Source: Buchnera aphidicola (Sitobion avenae)
GTDB taxonomy: Bacteria; Pseudomonadota; Gammaproteobacteria; Enterobacterales; Enterobacteriaceae
Direction of reading: 5' to 3'
NCBI RefSeq assembly: GCF_005082585.1
Contig: NZ_CP034855.1
Location: forward strand, 62,001-126,000
Length of the DNA: 64,000 bases
Made by a program: the position numbers and the translations under genes. Position 1 is the stretch's first letter. Each line of letters opens with the position of its first letter. Shown here piece after piece: positions 42,900 through 53,468 of this stretch. Below the pieces are notes generated by a model that was given only the letters and a program-made list of their open reading frames with translations, was not told the origin of the DNA and did not search any database.

Positions 42900-44207
42900 A
42901 TGAAATATTTTAAAAATATGATTTATTGGAATAAATTAAACTCTAAAGAACAAAAAAAAATATTATCAAGACCTTTTTTAAAAGAAAGTGGTATTATTAA
43001 AAAAACTGTTAAAGAAATTATAAAAAATGTTAGAAATTCAGGTGATAAAGCATTAAAAAAATATACTTTTTTATTTGATAAACAAGACGTAAATGAGTTT
43101 CAAGTTGCTGAAAAAAAAATCATTTCATCTGAACTTTACTTGAATGATGTTTTAAAAAATTCAATTGCAATTGCAAAAAAAAATATTATGCTCTTTCATA
43201 AAGCTCAAATTTCTTCAACAATAGACATTGAAACAGAAATTGGAGTTCGTTGTCAGCAAATTCATTTACCTTTAAATTCTATAGGAATTTATATTCCTGG
43301 AGGAACTGCTCCTTTATTTTCCACAGTATTAATGTTAGCAATACCTGCTAAAATTGCAGGTTGTAAAGAAATTATCTTATGTTCTCCTCCTCCGATTAGT
43401 AATGAAATTCTCTATACAGCTCATGTATGTGGAATTAATAATATTTTTCAAGTAGGAGGTGCTCAAGCTATAGCTGCTCTTTCGTTAGGTACGGAGACTA
43501 TTCCTAAAGTAGATAAGATTTTTGGTCCAGGTAATGCTTATGTTACAGAAGCAAAATTACAAGTCAGTTCTATTTTTAACGGAACAGCAATAGACATGTT
43601 GGCAGGACCTTCAGAATTATTAATTATTGCTGATAATAGTGCTAATCCAGATTTTATTGCTGCTGATTTGTTATCACAAGCTGAACACGGCATGTCTTCT
43701 CAAGTTATTTTATTAACACCCTGTATTGAATTAGCAAAAAAAGTTATTTTATCGCTTGACAAACAATCAAGTAATTTTTCTAGATTACCAGAAATTTTAA
43801 TGGTATTAAAAAACAGTCCAATTATTATTACAGAAAATTTATCAGAATGTATTAAAATATCTAATATATACGGACCTGAACATTTAATTATTCAAACAAA
43901 ATCACCTAGAGAAGTACTTCATTATATCTCCAATGCCAGCTCTATTTTTTTAGGTTTATGGTCTCCTGAATCTGCCGGTGATTATGCATCTGGTACAAAT
44001 CATGTTTTACCAACATATGGAAAATCTATTTCCAATTCTTCTTTAGGGTTGTCTGATTTTCAAAAACGTGTATTAATACAAGAGTTAACACCTCAAGGAC
44101 TTATAAAATTGTCAAATACTCTTCAAATTTTATCTTCAGCAGAAAAATTGGACGCGCACAAGAACGCCGTAAAAATTCGGGTAGATTTTTTAAAGGAGAA
44201 AATATGA
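42900..44207 (+). CDS. hisD: Histidinol dehydrogenase
   Basis: HisD performs the last two oxidations from histidinol to histidine with NAD. The 435-residue protein (E. coli 434) has the family block 'IYIPGGTAPLFSTVLMLAIP' near residue 125 and 'GGAQAIAALSLGTETIP' near 187. The zinc and catalytic region is 'AGPSELLIIADNSANPDF', then 'QAEHG' near 262. It overlaps hisC by 4 bp (ATGA). Confidence 0.98.
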   Translation: MKYFKNMIYWNKLNSKEQKKILSRPFLKESGIIKKTVKEIIKNVRNSGDKALKKYTFLFDKQDVNEFQVAEKKIISSELYLNDVLKNSIAIAKKNIMLFHKAQISSTIDIETEIGVRCQQIHLPLNSIGIYIPGGTAPLFSTVLMLAIPAKIAGCKEIILCSPPPISNEILYTAHVCGINNIFQVGGAQAIAALSLGTETIPKVDKIFGPGNAYVTEAKLQVSSIFNGTAIDMLAGPSELLIIADNSANPDFIAADLLSQAEHGMSSQVILLTPCIELAKKVILSLDKQSSNFSRLPEILMVLKNSPIIITENLSECIKISNIYGPEHLIIQTKSPREVLHYISNASSIFLGLWSPESAGDYASGTNHVLPTYGKSISNSSLGLSDFQKRVLIQELTPQGLIKLSNTLQILSSAEKLDAHKNAVKIRVDFLKEKI

Positions 44208-45307
44208 GTATTAATATTTTAAAATTAGCAAGAAGTAATGTACAAAGATTGATACCTTATCAATCTGCAAGACGTATTGGAGGAGGACATGGTGATATTT
44301 TATTAAATGCTAATGAATCATCTAAACCTGTTTTTTTTGAATCAAAAAAAAAATCATTTCATCGTTATCCAGAATGTCAACCTATTAATGTAATATCTTC
44401 TTATGCTAATTATACGAATTTATCTTGCAATCAAATTTTAGTGACAAGAGGTGCTGATGAAGGAATTGAATTATTAATAAAAGCGTTTTGCGAGCCAGGA
44501 CAAGATGCAATTATGTATTGTCCTCCTACTTATGATATGTATAGAGTAAATGCAGAAATACATGGTGTTGAAATTAAAGAAATCCCTACTATTAAAAATA
44601 CTTGGCAATTAGATTTGTCAAATATTCAATTAAATTTAAGTAGAGTAAAATTAGTTTATGTTTGTAATCCTAATAATCCCACTGGAAATATTCTTTTAAA
44701 ACAAGATCTCATCTCGTTACTGAAGATAACTTTAGGTCATTCTTTAGTAGTAATCGATGAAGCATATATTGAGTTTTCTCCAAAAGAAAGCATGACAAAT
44801 TACTTAAAAAAATATCCGAATTTAGTTATTTTAAGAACACTATCTAAAGCTTTTGCTTTAGCTGGAATAAGATGTGGTTTTACTTTAGCAAATAAAGAAG
44901 TCATTGATATTTTAAATAAAGTAATTAGTCCTTATCCGATATCTGCACCTGTTTCTGATATTGCAGTTCAATCTTTAGAAATACCTTATATTAAATTAAT
45001 GCAGGATAGAGTGCTAGATTCCAATAATAATCGTATTTGGTTAATTGATCAATTAAAAAATATTCATTGTGTAGAAAAAGTATTTGAAAGTAATGCTAAT
45101 TATATATTAGTAAAATTTTTTATGTTTAAACAAGTTTTTCAAAATTTATGGGACAAAGGGGTCATTTTAAGAAATCAGAATAATAAAATTAATTTAAAAA
45201 ATTGTATAAGGATTTCAATAGGAACACATTTAGAATCTTTGCGTTTAATTAAAGAACTTAAAATTTTTTCTAAAGAAATATTTGAAGGGAAAATAAGTGA
45301 AAAATAA
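44204..45307 (+). CDS. hisC: Histidinol-phosphate aminotransferase
   Basis: HisC is a PLP enzyme that converts imidazoleacetol phosphate to histidinol phosphate using glutamate. The 367-residue protein (E. coli 356) has the PLP lysine K215 in 'RTLSKAFALAGIRCGF', 'CNPNNPTGN' near residue 154 and 'VVIDEAYIEF' near 182. It overlaps hisB by 11 bp. Confidence 0.97.
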   Translation: MSINILKLARSNVQRLIPYQSARRIGGGHGDILLNANESSKPVFFESKKKSFHRYPECQPINVISSYANYTNLSCNQILVTRGADEGIELLIKAFCEPGQDAIMYCPPTYDMYRVNAEIHGVEIKEIPTIKNTWQLDLSNIQLNLSRVKLVYVCNPNNPTGNILLKQDLISLLKITLGHSLVVIDEAYIEFSPKESMTNYLKKYPNLVILRTLSKAFALAGIRCGFTLANKEVIDILNKVISPYPISAPVSDIAVQSLEIPYIKLMQDRVLDSNNNRIWLIDQLKNIHCVEKVFESNANYILVKFFMFKQVFQNLWDKGVILRNQNNKINLKNCIRISIGTHLESLRLIKELKIFSKEIFEGKISEK

Positions 45308-46358
45308 AATATTGTTTATTGATCGAGACGGTACATTAATTGATGAACCATTTAATACTCGTCAAGTAGATTCAATGAATAAATTAGTATTTAAAAAAAA
45401 TGTAATTTCTTCATTACGAAAATTAATTGCAATGGATTATAAATTAATTATGGTTACTAACCAAGATGGTCTTGGTAGCAAAAATTTTCTTTTTGAAGAT
45501 TTTAATATTCCTCATACGTTTATGTTAAAAATTTTTCATTCAGAAGGGATAATATTTGATGATATATTAATTTGCCCTCATTTTTTAGATGATAATTGTA
45601 CATGTCGAAAACCAAAAATAAATATGATAAAACCATGGTTAAATAAAATAGATCGAAAAAATAGTTATGTAATTGGTGATCGAGATACCGATATGGAATT
45701 ATCAGAAAATCTTAAAATAAAAGGAATTCAATATAAAGAAGATGTATGTAATTGGATTGATATTGAAAAATATATTATAAAATACAATAGACATTCTGAA
45801 ATTTTTAGAGAAACAAAAGAAACTAAAGTTCGTATTCAAGTTTGGTTAGATTTAGAAGAAAAAAGTAAAATTAATACTGGAATAAAGTTTTTCGATCATA
45901 TGTTAGAACAGTTATCAGTACATAGTGGTATTTGTATGAGCATTCATACAGAAGGTGATCTTTATATTGATGATCATCATACAATAGAAGATACCGGTAT
46001 TGTATTAGGTGAAGCATTATTAAAGGCTTTAGGACAAAAAAATGGTCTTGGTAGATTTGGTTTTTATTTACCCATGGATGAAAGTAAATCGAATTGTATT
46101 ATGGATATATCAAATCGTCCTTATTTAAATTTTAAAGCTAATTTTAATCATAAAATGGTTGGTGATCTTAATACTGATATGGTTGAACATTTTTTTTATT
46201 CTCTTTGTTATTCCATGAAAATTACACTTCATTTATACGCTGAAGGAAAAAACGATCATCATTGTATTGAAAGTTTATTCAAAGTTTTTGGACGTACATT
46301 ACGTCAAGCTATTAAAATAGAAGGAAATGTATTACCAACTTCAAAAGGGATTTTATAA
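45297..46358 (+). CDS. hisB: Bifunctional histidinol-phosphatase / imidazoleglycerol-phosphate dehydratase
   Basis: HisB carries out two non-adjacent steps. The N-terminal HAD phosphatase has D9 and D11 in '[12 protein letters not shown]' and zinc cysteines in '[14 protein letters not shown]'. The C-terminal dehydratase, from about residue 167, has the paired metal motifs 'DHHTIEDTG' and '[12 protein letters not shown]'. At 353 residues it matches E. coli (355). The start is a GTG inside the end of hisC. Both active sites look intact. Confidence 0.97.
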   Translation: MKNKILFIDRDGTLIDEPFNTRQVDSMNKLVFKKNVISSLRKLIAMDYKLIMVTNQDGLGSKNFLFEDFNIPHTFMLKIFHSEGIIFDDILICPHFLDDNCTCRKPKINMIKPWLNKIDRKNSYVIGDRDTDMELSENLKIKGIQYKEDVCNWIDIEKYIIKYNRHSEIFRETKETKVRIQVWLDLEEKSKINTGIKFFDHMLEQLSVHSGICMSIHTEGDLYIDDHHTIEDTGIVLGEALLKALGQKNGLGRFGFYLPMDESKSNCIMDISNRPYLNFKANFNHKMVGDLNTDMVEHFFYSLCYSMKITLHLYAEGKNDHHCIESLFKVFGRTLRQAIKIEGNVLPTSKGIL

Positions 46359-46948
46359 TGGATATAGTAATAGTAGATACGGGTTGTGCTAATTTAAAAT
46401 CAATACAAGTGGCAGTTAAAAATTTAGGTTATGATTCTATAATAACTTCTGAATTGTCTAAAATCTCAAAATCTAAAAAGATTTTTTTGCCAGGAGTAGG
46501 TACTGCTTCTGCAGTAATGAGTATTTTATCTAAAAAAAATATAATTCATATTATTCGCGAATGTAAACAAAAAATATTAGGGATATGTCTAGGAATGCAA
46601 CTTCTTTGTGATTTTAGTGAAGAATGTAATGGTGTAAAAACAATGGGTATAATTAAATCTTCTGTATTGCGTTTAAAAACTAATAATTTACCATTACCTC
46701 ATATTGGATGGAATCAAATTACATTCAGTAAAACACATCCTTTATTTAAAAATATACCAAATAATTCTAGATTTTATTTTGTTCATAGTTATATAGTTCC
46801 AATTAATAAATACACATTATCTACAACTAATTATGGTGTTGATTTTAGTTCAGTTGTACAAAAAAATAATTTTTTCGGTGTTCAATTTCATCCAGAAAAA
46901 TCTGGAGATATAGGCGCTAAATTATTGAAAAATTTTTTGGAGATATAA
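46358..46948 (+). CDS. hisH: Imidazole glycerol phosphate synthase, glutaminase subunit
   Basis: HisH releases ammonia from glutamine and channels it to HisF. The 196-residue class I amidotransferase has the nucleophile C77 in 'GICLGMQLL' and the His-Glu pair in '[14 protein letters not shown]' near residue 178. The oxyanion segment is '[11 protein letters not shown]'. It overlaps hisB by 1 bp and lies 4 bp before hisA. Confidence 0.97.
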   Translation: MDIVIVDTGCANLKSIQVAVKNLGYDSIITSELSKISKSKKIFLPGVGTASAVMSILSKKNIIHIIRECKQKILGICLGMQLLCDFSEECNGVKTMGIIKSSVLRLKTNNLPLPHIGWNQITFSKTHPLFKNIPNNSRFYFVHSYIVPINKYTLSTTNYGVDFSSVVQKNNFFGVQFHPEKSGDIGAKLLKNFLEI

Positions 46949-46952
46949 TATC

Positions 46953-47693
46953 ATGATTATTCCTGCATTTGATTTAATTAATGGGAAAGCAGTACGTTTA
47001 TATCAAGGTAATTATTTAAATAAAAAAAATTATGATATAAATTTAGCTTATTGTTTAGAAGAATACAGATTAAAAGGAATTAACATTGTTCACTTAGTAG
47101 ATTTAGATGGAGCAAAAAATATTCATAATAGACAAATAGAATTATTTAAGAAGATATTATCTCAGACTACTATGCCCATTCAAATAGGTGGAGGAATAAG
47201 GACTACAAAAGATATTAATATGTTTCTCGAGTTGGGAGCTACAAGAATAGTGATTGGTTCTTCTAGTATACAAAACAAAGAAAAAGTGAAAAAATGGTTA
47301 AAAATATATGGTTCAGATGTAATTGTTTTAGCATTAGACGTGCAGATTAATAATGATAATAAAAAAGAAATATATATTAATGGTTGGCAAAAAAAAACTA
47401 ATTTTCTTTTAGAAGAAATTATTGAATATTTCTTACCGAGTGGATTAAAGCATGTATTATGTACAGATATTTCGAAAGACGGAACTCTTTTAGGACCAAA
47501 TGTTGCTTTGTATAAAGAAATTACTAGTTCTTTTAAAAATATAAATTTTCAAGCATCTGGAGGAGTTGCGACATTACAAGACATTATTTCTTTGAAGAAA
47601 AGTGGTATTAAAAGTATTATTATTGGGCGTAGTTTATTAGAAAAAAAATTTACGATAGAAGAGGCCTTCAGATGTTGGCAAAACGAATCATAG
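46953..47693 (+). CDS. hisA: Phosphoribosylformimino-5-aminoimidazole carboxamide ribotide isomerase
   Basis: HisA opens the ribose ring of ProFAR in an Amadori rearrangement. The 246-residue TIM barrel has the catalytic D7 in '[14 protein letters not shown]' and the second aspartate in '[14 protein letters not shown]' near residue 170. The phosphate-binding loops are 'QIGGGIRT' and '[11 protein letters not shown]'. It overlaps hisF by 22 bp. Confidence 0.97.
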   Translation: MIIPAFDLINGKAVRLYQGNYLNKKNYDINLAYCLEEYRLKGINIVHLVDLDGAKNIHNRQIELFKKILSQTTMPIQIGGGIRTTKDINMFLELGATRIVIGSSSIQNKEKVKKWLKIYGSDVIVLALDVQINNDNKKEIYINGWQKKTNFLLEEIIEYFLPSGLKHVLCTDISKDGTLLGPNVALYKEITSSFKNINFQASGGVATLQDIISLKKSGIKSIIIGRSLLEKKFTIEEAFRCWQNES

Positions 47694-48448
47694 CATGTCT
47701 TGATGTTAATAATGGTGTAGTAGTAAAAGGAGTTAAATTTCAACATCATGAAATTGTAGGTGATATTGTACCATTAGCCAAACGTTACGCGCAAGAAGGT
47801 ATAGATGAACTGGTATTTTATGATATAACTGCTTCTACAAAGAATAAATTAGTTGATCGAAATTGGATAGAAAAAATTGCTGAAGTAATAAATATTCCAT
47901 TTTGTGTGGCCGGAGGTATTAAAAGTGTAGAAGATGCAAAAAGTATTTTATCTAGTGGTGCAGATAAAATATCGATTAATTCTTCAGCATTAATAGATCC
48001 TAATTTAATTACAAAAATTTCAGAACGTTTTGGTGTACAGTGTACGGTAGTTGGAATTGATTCTTGGTTTGACAAAGCAAAAGATTCATATATGGTACAA
48101 CAATACACCGGAGATGTTAGTAAAACTTATCAAACTTGTTGGAAAACATCTGATTGGGTAAAAAAAGTGCAAGAAAAAGGCGCTGGTGAAATTGTTTTAA
48201 ATATGATGAATAAAGATGGATTGCAAAAGGGTTATGATCTTGCACATTTGAGTAAAATAAGAAAAATATGTAAAGTTCCTTTAATTGCATCTGGTGGCGC
48301 AGGCAATATAGAACATTTTTATGAAGCCCTTCATTGTTCTAATGTTGATGGAGTATTAGCCGCATCTGTTTTTCATAAAAAAATAGTAGATATAAGAATA
48401 TTAAAAAAATTTTTAATTACACGGGGAATGGAGATTAGAGAGTGTTAA
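47672..48448 (+). CDS. hisF: Imidazole glycerol phosphate synthase, cyclase subunit
   Basis: HisF uses ammonia from HisH to form imidazole glycerol phosphate and AICAR. The 258-residue TIM barrel starts '[20 protein letters not shown]' with catalytic D11. It has the second aspartate in 'VVGIDSWFD' near residue 129 and phosphate loops '[11 protein letters not shown]' and 'ASGGAGN'. It overlaps hisI by 7 bp. Confidence 0.98.
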   Translation: MLAKRIIACLDVNNGVVVKGVKFQHHEIVGDIVPLAKRYAQEGIDELVFYDITASTKNKLVDRNWIEKIAEVINIPFCVAGGIKSVEDAKSILSSGADKISINSSALIDPNLITKISERFGVQCTVVGIDSWFDKAKDSYMVQQYTGDVSKTYQTCWKTSDWVKKVQEKGAGEIVLNMMNKDGLQKGYDLAHLSKIRKICKVPLIASGGAGNIEHFYEALHCSNVDGVLAASVFHKKIVDIRILKKFLITRGMEIREC

Positions 48449-49083
48449 AACAACATGATTTATTAAATCTCAATTGGAAAAAAACTAATGGCATGATTCC
48501 TGCGATTATACAAGATTATTCTTCAAATGAAATTTTAATGCATGGATATATGAATAAAGATGCTTTATTAAAAACCCAAAAAGATGGTTTAGTAACGTTT
48601 TATTCTCGTACTAGAAATTGTTTATGGACTAAAGGAGAAATATCAGGTAATTATTTAAAAGTAATTGAAATTGGTACAGATTGTGATCATGATACATTAT
48701 TAATTTTAGCGGAACCTACAGGAAAAACATGTCATTTAGGCAATACAAGTTGCTTTTTTTTAAAAAAATATAATATAAACTTTTTATTTGAATTGGAAAA
48801 AATTATAGAGAATAGAAAAGATAAATTTTTAAATAATTCATATACATCTAGTTTGTATAAATCAGGAACAAGTCGTATAGCACAAAAAGTAGGTGAAGAA
48901 GCTATAGAAACAATATTAGCAGCTATGAAGAAAGATCGAAAAGAATTAATTAATGAATCTTCAGATTTAATTTATCATTTAATTGTATTATTACATGATC
49001 AAAATATAAGTTTAAATTTAGTTCTTGATAATTTAAAAAAAAGAAGAAAAAAAGAATTGATTGTTAATATTGAAAATAATTAA
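48442..49083 (+). CDS. hisI: Bifunctional phosphoribosyl-AMP cyclohydrolase / phosphoribosyl-ATP pyrophosphatase
   Basis: HisI (HisIE) carries out the second and third steps of histidine biosynthesis. The N-terminal cyclohydrolase has '[20 protein letters not shown]', the metal site 'DCDHDTLLI' and a conserved Cys in '[12 protein letters not shown]'. The C-terminal MazG-like pyrophosphatase, from about residue 112, has '[14 protein letters not shown]' and '[13 protein letters not shown]'. It starts with GTG inside hisF and is the last gene of the complete operon (213 residues; E. coli 203). Confidence 0.97.
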   Translation: MLKQHDLLNLNWKKTNGMIPAIIQDYSSNEILMHGYMNKDALLKTQKDGLVTFYSRTRNCLWTKGEISGNYLKVIEIGTDCDHDTLLILAEPTGKTCHLGNTSCFFLKKYNINFLFELEKIIENRKDKFLNNSYTSSLYKSGTSRIAQKVGEEAIETILAAMKKDRKELINESSDLIYHLIVLLHDQNISLNLVLDNLKKRRKKELIVNIENN

Positions 49084-49428
49084 TTTTATAAAATTATAAA
49101 ATATCTATTGAACAGATTTATAATATTTCAATTTTAATATAATAAAATTTATACAATTGTATGTTATTTTTAAAAAAATAATATTTACTTTGAAAAAATT
49201 ATTGGATACTAGACAAGTAAATTTTCCTTTTTTCAAATCAAAGATAAATATAATTTTTTTAGTTTTTATTTCACATCAATTAAAATATTCTTTTAACACT
49301 TTATTTTATATTAACCAAATATTGAAAATATTAGTAATATTATTTACTGTTTCGAAAATTAAATAGAATATATTAATTCTTAAAAATTATTATTGAATCT
49401 TTATTCAGTAGAATTTACTGGGGGAAAA
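49084..49428. other. Intergenic region between hisI and gnd
   Basis: A 345-bp A/T-rich gap. An ATG-started frame of 69 codons (49157-49366) has no recognisable family and the composition of random A/T sequence, so I do not call it. No terminator hairpin is obvious after hisI. The gnd promoter must lie here but cannot be singled out. Confidence 0.5.
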
Positions 49429-50841
49429 ATGTCAAAACAACAAATTGGCGTAGTAGGAATGGCAGTAATGGGACGAAATTTAGCGTTAAATATTGAAAGT
49501 AAAAATTATAGTGTATCTATATTTAATAGAACACGTTCAATAACAGAAGAAGTAATTAATCAAAATAAGAACAAAAATATTTTTCCATATTTTTCTATGA
49601 AAGGTTTTGTGGACTCACTTCTAAAACCTAGGTGTATTTTATTAATGGTTCAAGCTGGACGAGCTACTGATGAAACGATTAAGTTAATTATGCCTTATTT
49701 AGAAAAAGAAGATATATTAATTGATGCGGGTAACACTTTTTACAAGGATACTATTCGGAGAAATGATGAATTATCTAAATACGGTATTAATTTTATTGGA
49801 ATGGGAGTTTCTGGAGGTGAATTAGGAGCATTAAATGGCCCCTCTATCATGCCAGGAGGTCAAAAAGAAGCATATAAGTTAGTAGCTCCTATGTTGCAAA
49901 AAATATCTGCAAAATTTCAAGGTGAATCATGTGTAAGCTATATTGGTCCGAATGGTGCTGGTCATTATGTCAAAATGGTACACAATGGTATTGAATACGG
50001 TGATATGCAGTTAATTGCAGAATCCTATTTTTTATTAAAATATTTGTTGAATATGAACAATGAAGAATTATCCTCTACTTTTCATGAGTGGAATAAAGGA
50101 GAGTTAAATAGTTATTTAATTGAAATAACAAAAAATATTTTTCTTAAAAAAGATAAAAATGATGAGTATTTAATAGATTTAATTTTAGATAAGGCTGAAG
50201 ATAAAGGTACTGGAAAATGGATTAGTAAAAATGCTTTAGAATTACGAGAACCTCTTTCATTAATTACTGAATCTGTTTTTTCACGTTATTTATCTTTTCT
50301 TAAAGAACAACGTATAATTGCATCTCAAATATTAAAAGGACCTGATATAAAAACATCTATTAAAGATAAAAGTAGTTTTATTGAAGAAGTCAGACGAGCT
50401 TTATATTTAGGAAAAATAATTTCTTACGCTCAAGGATTTTCTCAGTTAAAAAGATCTTCAGAAAAATATAATTGGAATTTAAAATATGGTGAAATTGCTA
50501 AAATTTTTAGAGCTGGATGTATTATCAGAGCTAATTTTTTAGAAAAAATAACAGAAGAATATTCTCAAAATAAAAATATAGTGAATTTGTTATTAACACC
50601 CTACTTTTCAAAAATATCTAATGAATATCAAAGTTCATTGCGAAAAATTGTTATCTATGCGATAAAATATGGAATTTCTGTACCAACTTTTTCTGCAGCA
50701 ATATCGTATTATGATAGTTATAGAGCATTACAGTTGCCAGCTAATCTTATTCAAGCTCAAAGAGATTATTTTGGCTCACATACTTATCAAAGAATAGATA
50801 AACCCGGTTACTTCCATACAAATTGGTTAATAAAAAAATAG
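49429..50841 (+). CDS. gnd: 6-phosphogluconate dehydrogenase (decarboxylating)
   Basis: Gnd oxidises 6-phosphogluconate to ribulose 5-phosphate, CO2 and NADPH. The start is the ATG at 49429, just after GGGGG, giving an N-terminus identical to E. coli ([11 protein letters not shown]). A frame open from 49393 adds 12 unsupported residues. The 470-residue protein has the NADP fold '[16 protein letters not shown]', '[19 protein letters not shown]' near 128 and the catalytic '[16 protein letters not shown]' near 180. Confidence 0.97.
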   Translation: MSKQQIGVVGMAVMGRNLALNIESKNYSVSIFNRTRSITEEVINQNKNKNIFPYFSMKGFVDSLLKPRCILLMVQAGRATDETIKLIMPYLEKEDILIDAGNTFYKDTIRRNDELSKYGINFIGMGVSGGELGALNGPSIMPGGQKEAYKLVAPMLQKISAKFQGESCVSYIGPNGAGHYVKMVHNGIEYGDMQLIAESYFLLKYLLNMNNEELSSTFHEWNKGELNSYLIEITKNIFLKKDKNDEYLIDLILDKAEDKGTGKWISKNALELREPLSLITESVFSRYLSFLKEQRIIASQILKGPDIKTSIKDKSSFIEEVRRALYLGKIISYAQGFSQLKRSSEKYNWNLKYGEIAKIFRAGCIIRANFLEKITEEYSQNKNIVNLLLTPYFSKISNEYQSSLRKIVIYAIKYGISVPTFSAAISYYDSYRALQLPANLIQAQRDYFGSHTYQRIDKPGYFHTNWLIKK

Positions 50842-50918
50842 TCTTGAGGTTTATCAATATTTATATATCAAAATAATGTTTCTTATATGATATCTAGTAA
50901 TTTATGATTGAAAATGAA

Positions 50919-50953
50919 AATAGCAGAAGATGTTACAAAATATCTCTGCTATT
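50919..50953. repeat. Inverted repeat between gnd and dcd
   Basis: A perfect 9-bp inverted repeat (AATAGCAGA at 50919-50927 with TCTGCTATT at 50945-50953) encloses a 17-nt loop, 78 bp after gnd. There is no U tract, so it may be a weak terminator or mRNA 3' end structure. Confidence 0.4.
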
Positions 50954-51040
50954 AAATACTATTTGTTACTGAATATATTTTTTATTTATTTTATAATATT
51001 TATTCTTGACTGATAACATAGTTATATTGCAGGCATAAAA

Positions 51041-51622
51041 ATGCGTTTATGTGATAAAGATATTGAAGAATGGTTGGAAAGAAAAGATTTAATTATTGAG
51101 CCTTATCCTGAGAAAAAGTTAATTAGTGGAATTACTGTTGATATACATCTTGGTAATAAGTTTCGATTTTTTCATGAAAACACTAAATCTTGTATTAATT
51201 TAAGTGATTCTAAAATAAATACTTCATTAGCATTAACAGACATTATGAGTGATGAAATAATTTTTTCTAAAGAAAAACCTTTATTTTTACAACCAGGTTC
51301 TTTAGTATTATCATCTACTTTCGAAAATATTACAATCCCTAATAATTTAGTAGGTTGGTTAGATGGACGTTCTTCTTTAGCGCGTTTAGGATTAATGATT
51401 CATGCTACTGCACATCGTATTGATCCTGGATGGAAGGGTAATATTGTTTTAGAAATGTTTAATGCGGGCAAATTAACTCTCGTACTACATCCTCAAATAA
51501 AAGTTGCAGCATTAAGTTTTGAAATGTTGTCCCAATCAGTTTTACGCCCCTATAATTTAAGGCAGGAAGCTAAATACAAAAGTCAAAATGGAGTAGTACC
51601 TAGCCGGATTGATGAGGAATAA
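51041..51622 (+). CDS. dcd: dCTP deaminase
   Basis: Dcd deaminates dCTP to dUTP, feeding dTTP synthesis. At 193 residues it equals E. coli Dcd. The N-terminus 'MRLCDKDIEEWLE' is typical, and the active-site region 'GWLDGRSSLARLGLMIHATA', then 'HRIDPGWKGNIVLEMFNAGK' near 125-150, is intact. Confidence 0.97.
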   Translation: MRLCDKDIEEWLERKDLIIEPYPEKKLISGITVDIHLGNKFRFFHENTKSCINLSDSKINTSLALTDIMSDEIIFSKEKPLFLQPGSLVLSSTFENITIPNNLVGWLDGRSSLARLGLMIHATAHRIDPGWKGNIVLEMFNAGKLTLVLHPQIKVAALSFEMLSQSVLRPYNLRQEAKYKSQNGVVPSRIDEE

Positions 51623-51774
51623 ACTTTATTACGAAAGATTTTTATTTATACCTATATTTTTTTGTTTATTGAATAAGTTTATTTTGAAAAAAACTATTTA
51701 TTTTAATTAAAAATAGTTTTATTATTGATTCTTTTCTATATCACACTCTTTATTTTAAAAAAAATTATAATATT

Positions 51775-53421
51775 ATGCAAAGTGTACTTAGAAAAATTTT
51801 AGTTACCTGTGCCTTACCTTATGCAAATGGTTCTATTCATATTGGTCATATGTTAGAACATATTCAAGCAGATATTTGGGTTCGTTATCATAGAATGCAT
51901 GGTCATGAAGTATGGTTTGTGTCTGCTGATGACGCGCACGGTACTGCTATAATGTTAAAATCTGAAGATTTAGGAATATCTTCAAACGAATTAATTAAAA
52001 AGATGAGAAAAGAACATCAAAGAGACTTTTTAAATTTTAAAATTTCACATGATAATTATTATTCAACTCATAGTTTAGAAAATTTATATTTATCAAGAAA
52101 AATTTTTACATGTTTAAATGAAAAAGGGTTTATTAAAGAAAAAAACATTGTTCAGTTTTATGATAATATAAAAAAAATATTTCTTCCAGACCGATTTATA
52201 AAAGGCACTTGTCCTATTTGCAAATCTAAAAATCAATATGGTGATAATTGCGAAATATGTAGTGCAACTTATGAACCTTTGGATTTAATTAATCCCATAT
52301 CTGTTATTTCCGGAAAAAAACCTATTTTAAAGAATACAAAACATTTGTATTTCGATTTGCCTTTTTTTAGTGAGATGTTGAAAAAATGGATACATTCTGG
52401 CGTTTTAGAATCTTCAGTTATTAAAAAGACAGAAGAATGGTTTAAAGAAGGTTTAAAATCATGGGGTATTTCTCGAGACGCACCTTATTTTGGATTTAAA
52501 ATTCCAAAACATTCTGATAAATATTTTTATGTTTGGCTGGATGCTCCTATTGGTTATATGAGTGCATTTAAAAATCTTTGTTTTAAAAATACAAAGTTAA
52601 ATTTTAATGAATTTTGGGATAAAAAATCTCATTGTGAATTGTATCATTTTATTGGAAAAGATATTATTTATTTTCATACCTTGTTTTGGCCTTCAATATT
52701 AGAAGCATCTTCTTTTAGAAAACCTAGTGGAATATTTGTTCATGGGTATCTTACTATGAATGGTCTGAAATTATCAAAGTCACGAGGTGCTTTAATTAAA
52801 GCAAGCAATTGGATTAAATGTTTCGATTCAGATAGCTTGCGTTATTATTATGCGAGCAAGTTATCTAATAAAGTTCATGATATTGAAATTAATCTAAAAG
52901 ACTTCGTTTGGAAAATAAATAGTGATATTGTAAATAAATTAGTTAATTTAGCATCAAGAAATGCTAGTTTTATTAACAAATATTTTAATGGATACTTATC
53001 TAAAAAATTAAGTGATATTAAATTATATGAAGATTTTGTCAATACAAGTAGCAATATTGCAATTTTTTTAGAAAATCGTGAATTTAGTTTTGTTGTAAGA
53101 GAGTCTATGAGATTATTAGATGTAGCAAATCAATATATTAATGAAAAAAAACCATGGAAAATTGAAAAAACAGAAAAAAATATTGTTGAATTACAAAAAA
53201 TTTGCACCATGGGCATTAATTTATTTAGAATTGTTATGATCTTTTTAAAACCGATAACACCTGATTTAGCAAACAAAACAGAGTTTTTTTTGAACACAAC
53301 ATTAACTTGGGATAGTATTAAAAAGCCCTTATTATCTCATAAAATAAATAAATTTACTCCTTTATATAAAAGAATCGATATTAAGAAAATATATGAACTT
53401 ATTGAGTTATGCAGAGAGTAA
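51775..53421 (+). CDS. metG: Methionyl-tRNA synthetase, short monomer-type form
   Basis: MetG charges initiator and elongator tRNA-Met. The 548-residue protein has HIGH in '[13 protein letters not shown]' (22-25) and a zinc knuckle with four cysteines ('[20 protein letters not shown]', about 145-164). The KMSKS equivalent is '[12 protein letters not shown]' near 332, and the anticodon-binding helices follow. E. coli MetG has 677 residues; the C-terminal dimerisation/tRNA-binding domain is absent, as in active truncated forms of the E. coli enzyme. It converges on tilS. Confidence 0.97.
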   Translation: MQSVLRKILVTCALPYANGSIHIGHMLEHIQADIWVRYHRMHGHEVWFVSADDAHGTAIMLKSEDLGISSNELIKKMRKEHQRDFLNFKISHDNYYSTHSLENLYLSRKIFTCLNEKGFIKEKNIVQFYDNIKKIFLPDRFIKGTCPICKSKNQYGDNCEICSATYEPLDLINPISVISGKKPILKNTKHLYFDLPFFSEMLKKWIHSGVLESSVIKKTEEWFKEGLKSWGISRDAPYFGFKIPKHSDKYFYVWLDAPIGYMSAFKNLCFKNTKLNFNEFWDKKSHCELYHFIGKDIIYFHTLFWPSILEASSFRKPSGIFVHGYLTMNGLKLSKSRGALIKASNWIKCFDSDSLRYYYASKLSNKVHDIEINLKDFVWKINSDIVNKLVNLASRNASFINKYFNGYLSKKLSDIKLYEDFVNTSSNIAIFLENREFSFVVRESMRLLDVANQYINEKKPWKIEKTEKNIVELQKICTMGINLFRIVMIFLKPITPDLANKTEFFLNTTLTWDSIKKPLLSHKINKFTPLYKRIDIKKIYELIELCRE

Positions 53422-53468
53422 TAAATTTTTCTTCTTAAATGTAATAAATATTAAATTTAATCAATAAT

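Noticed and set aside
49157..49366. 69-codon open frame after hisI
   Set aside because: No family resemblance, the composition expected of random A/T DNA, and no ribosome-binding site.
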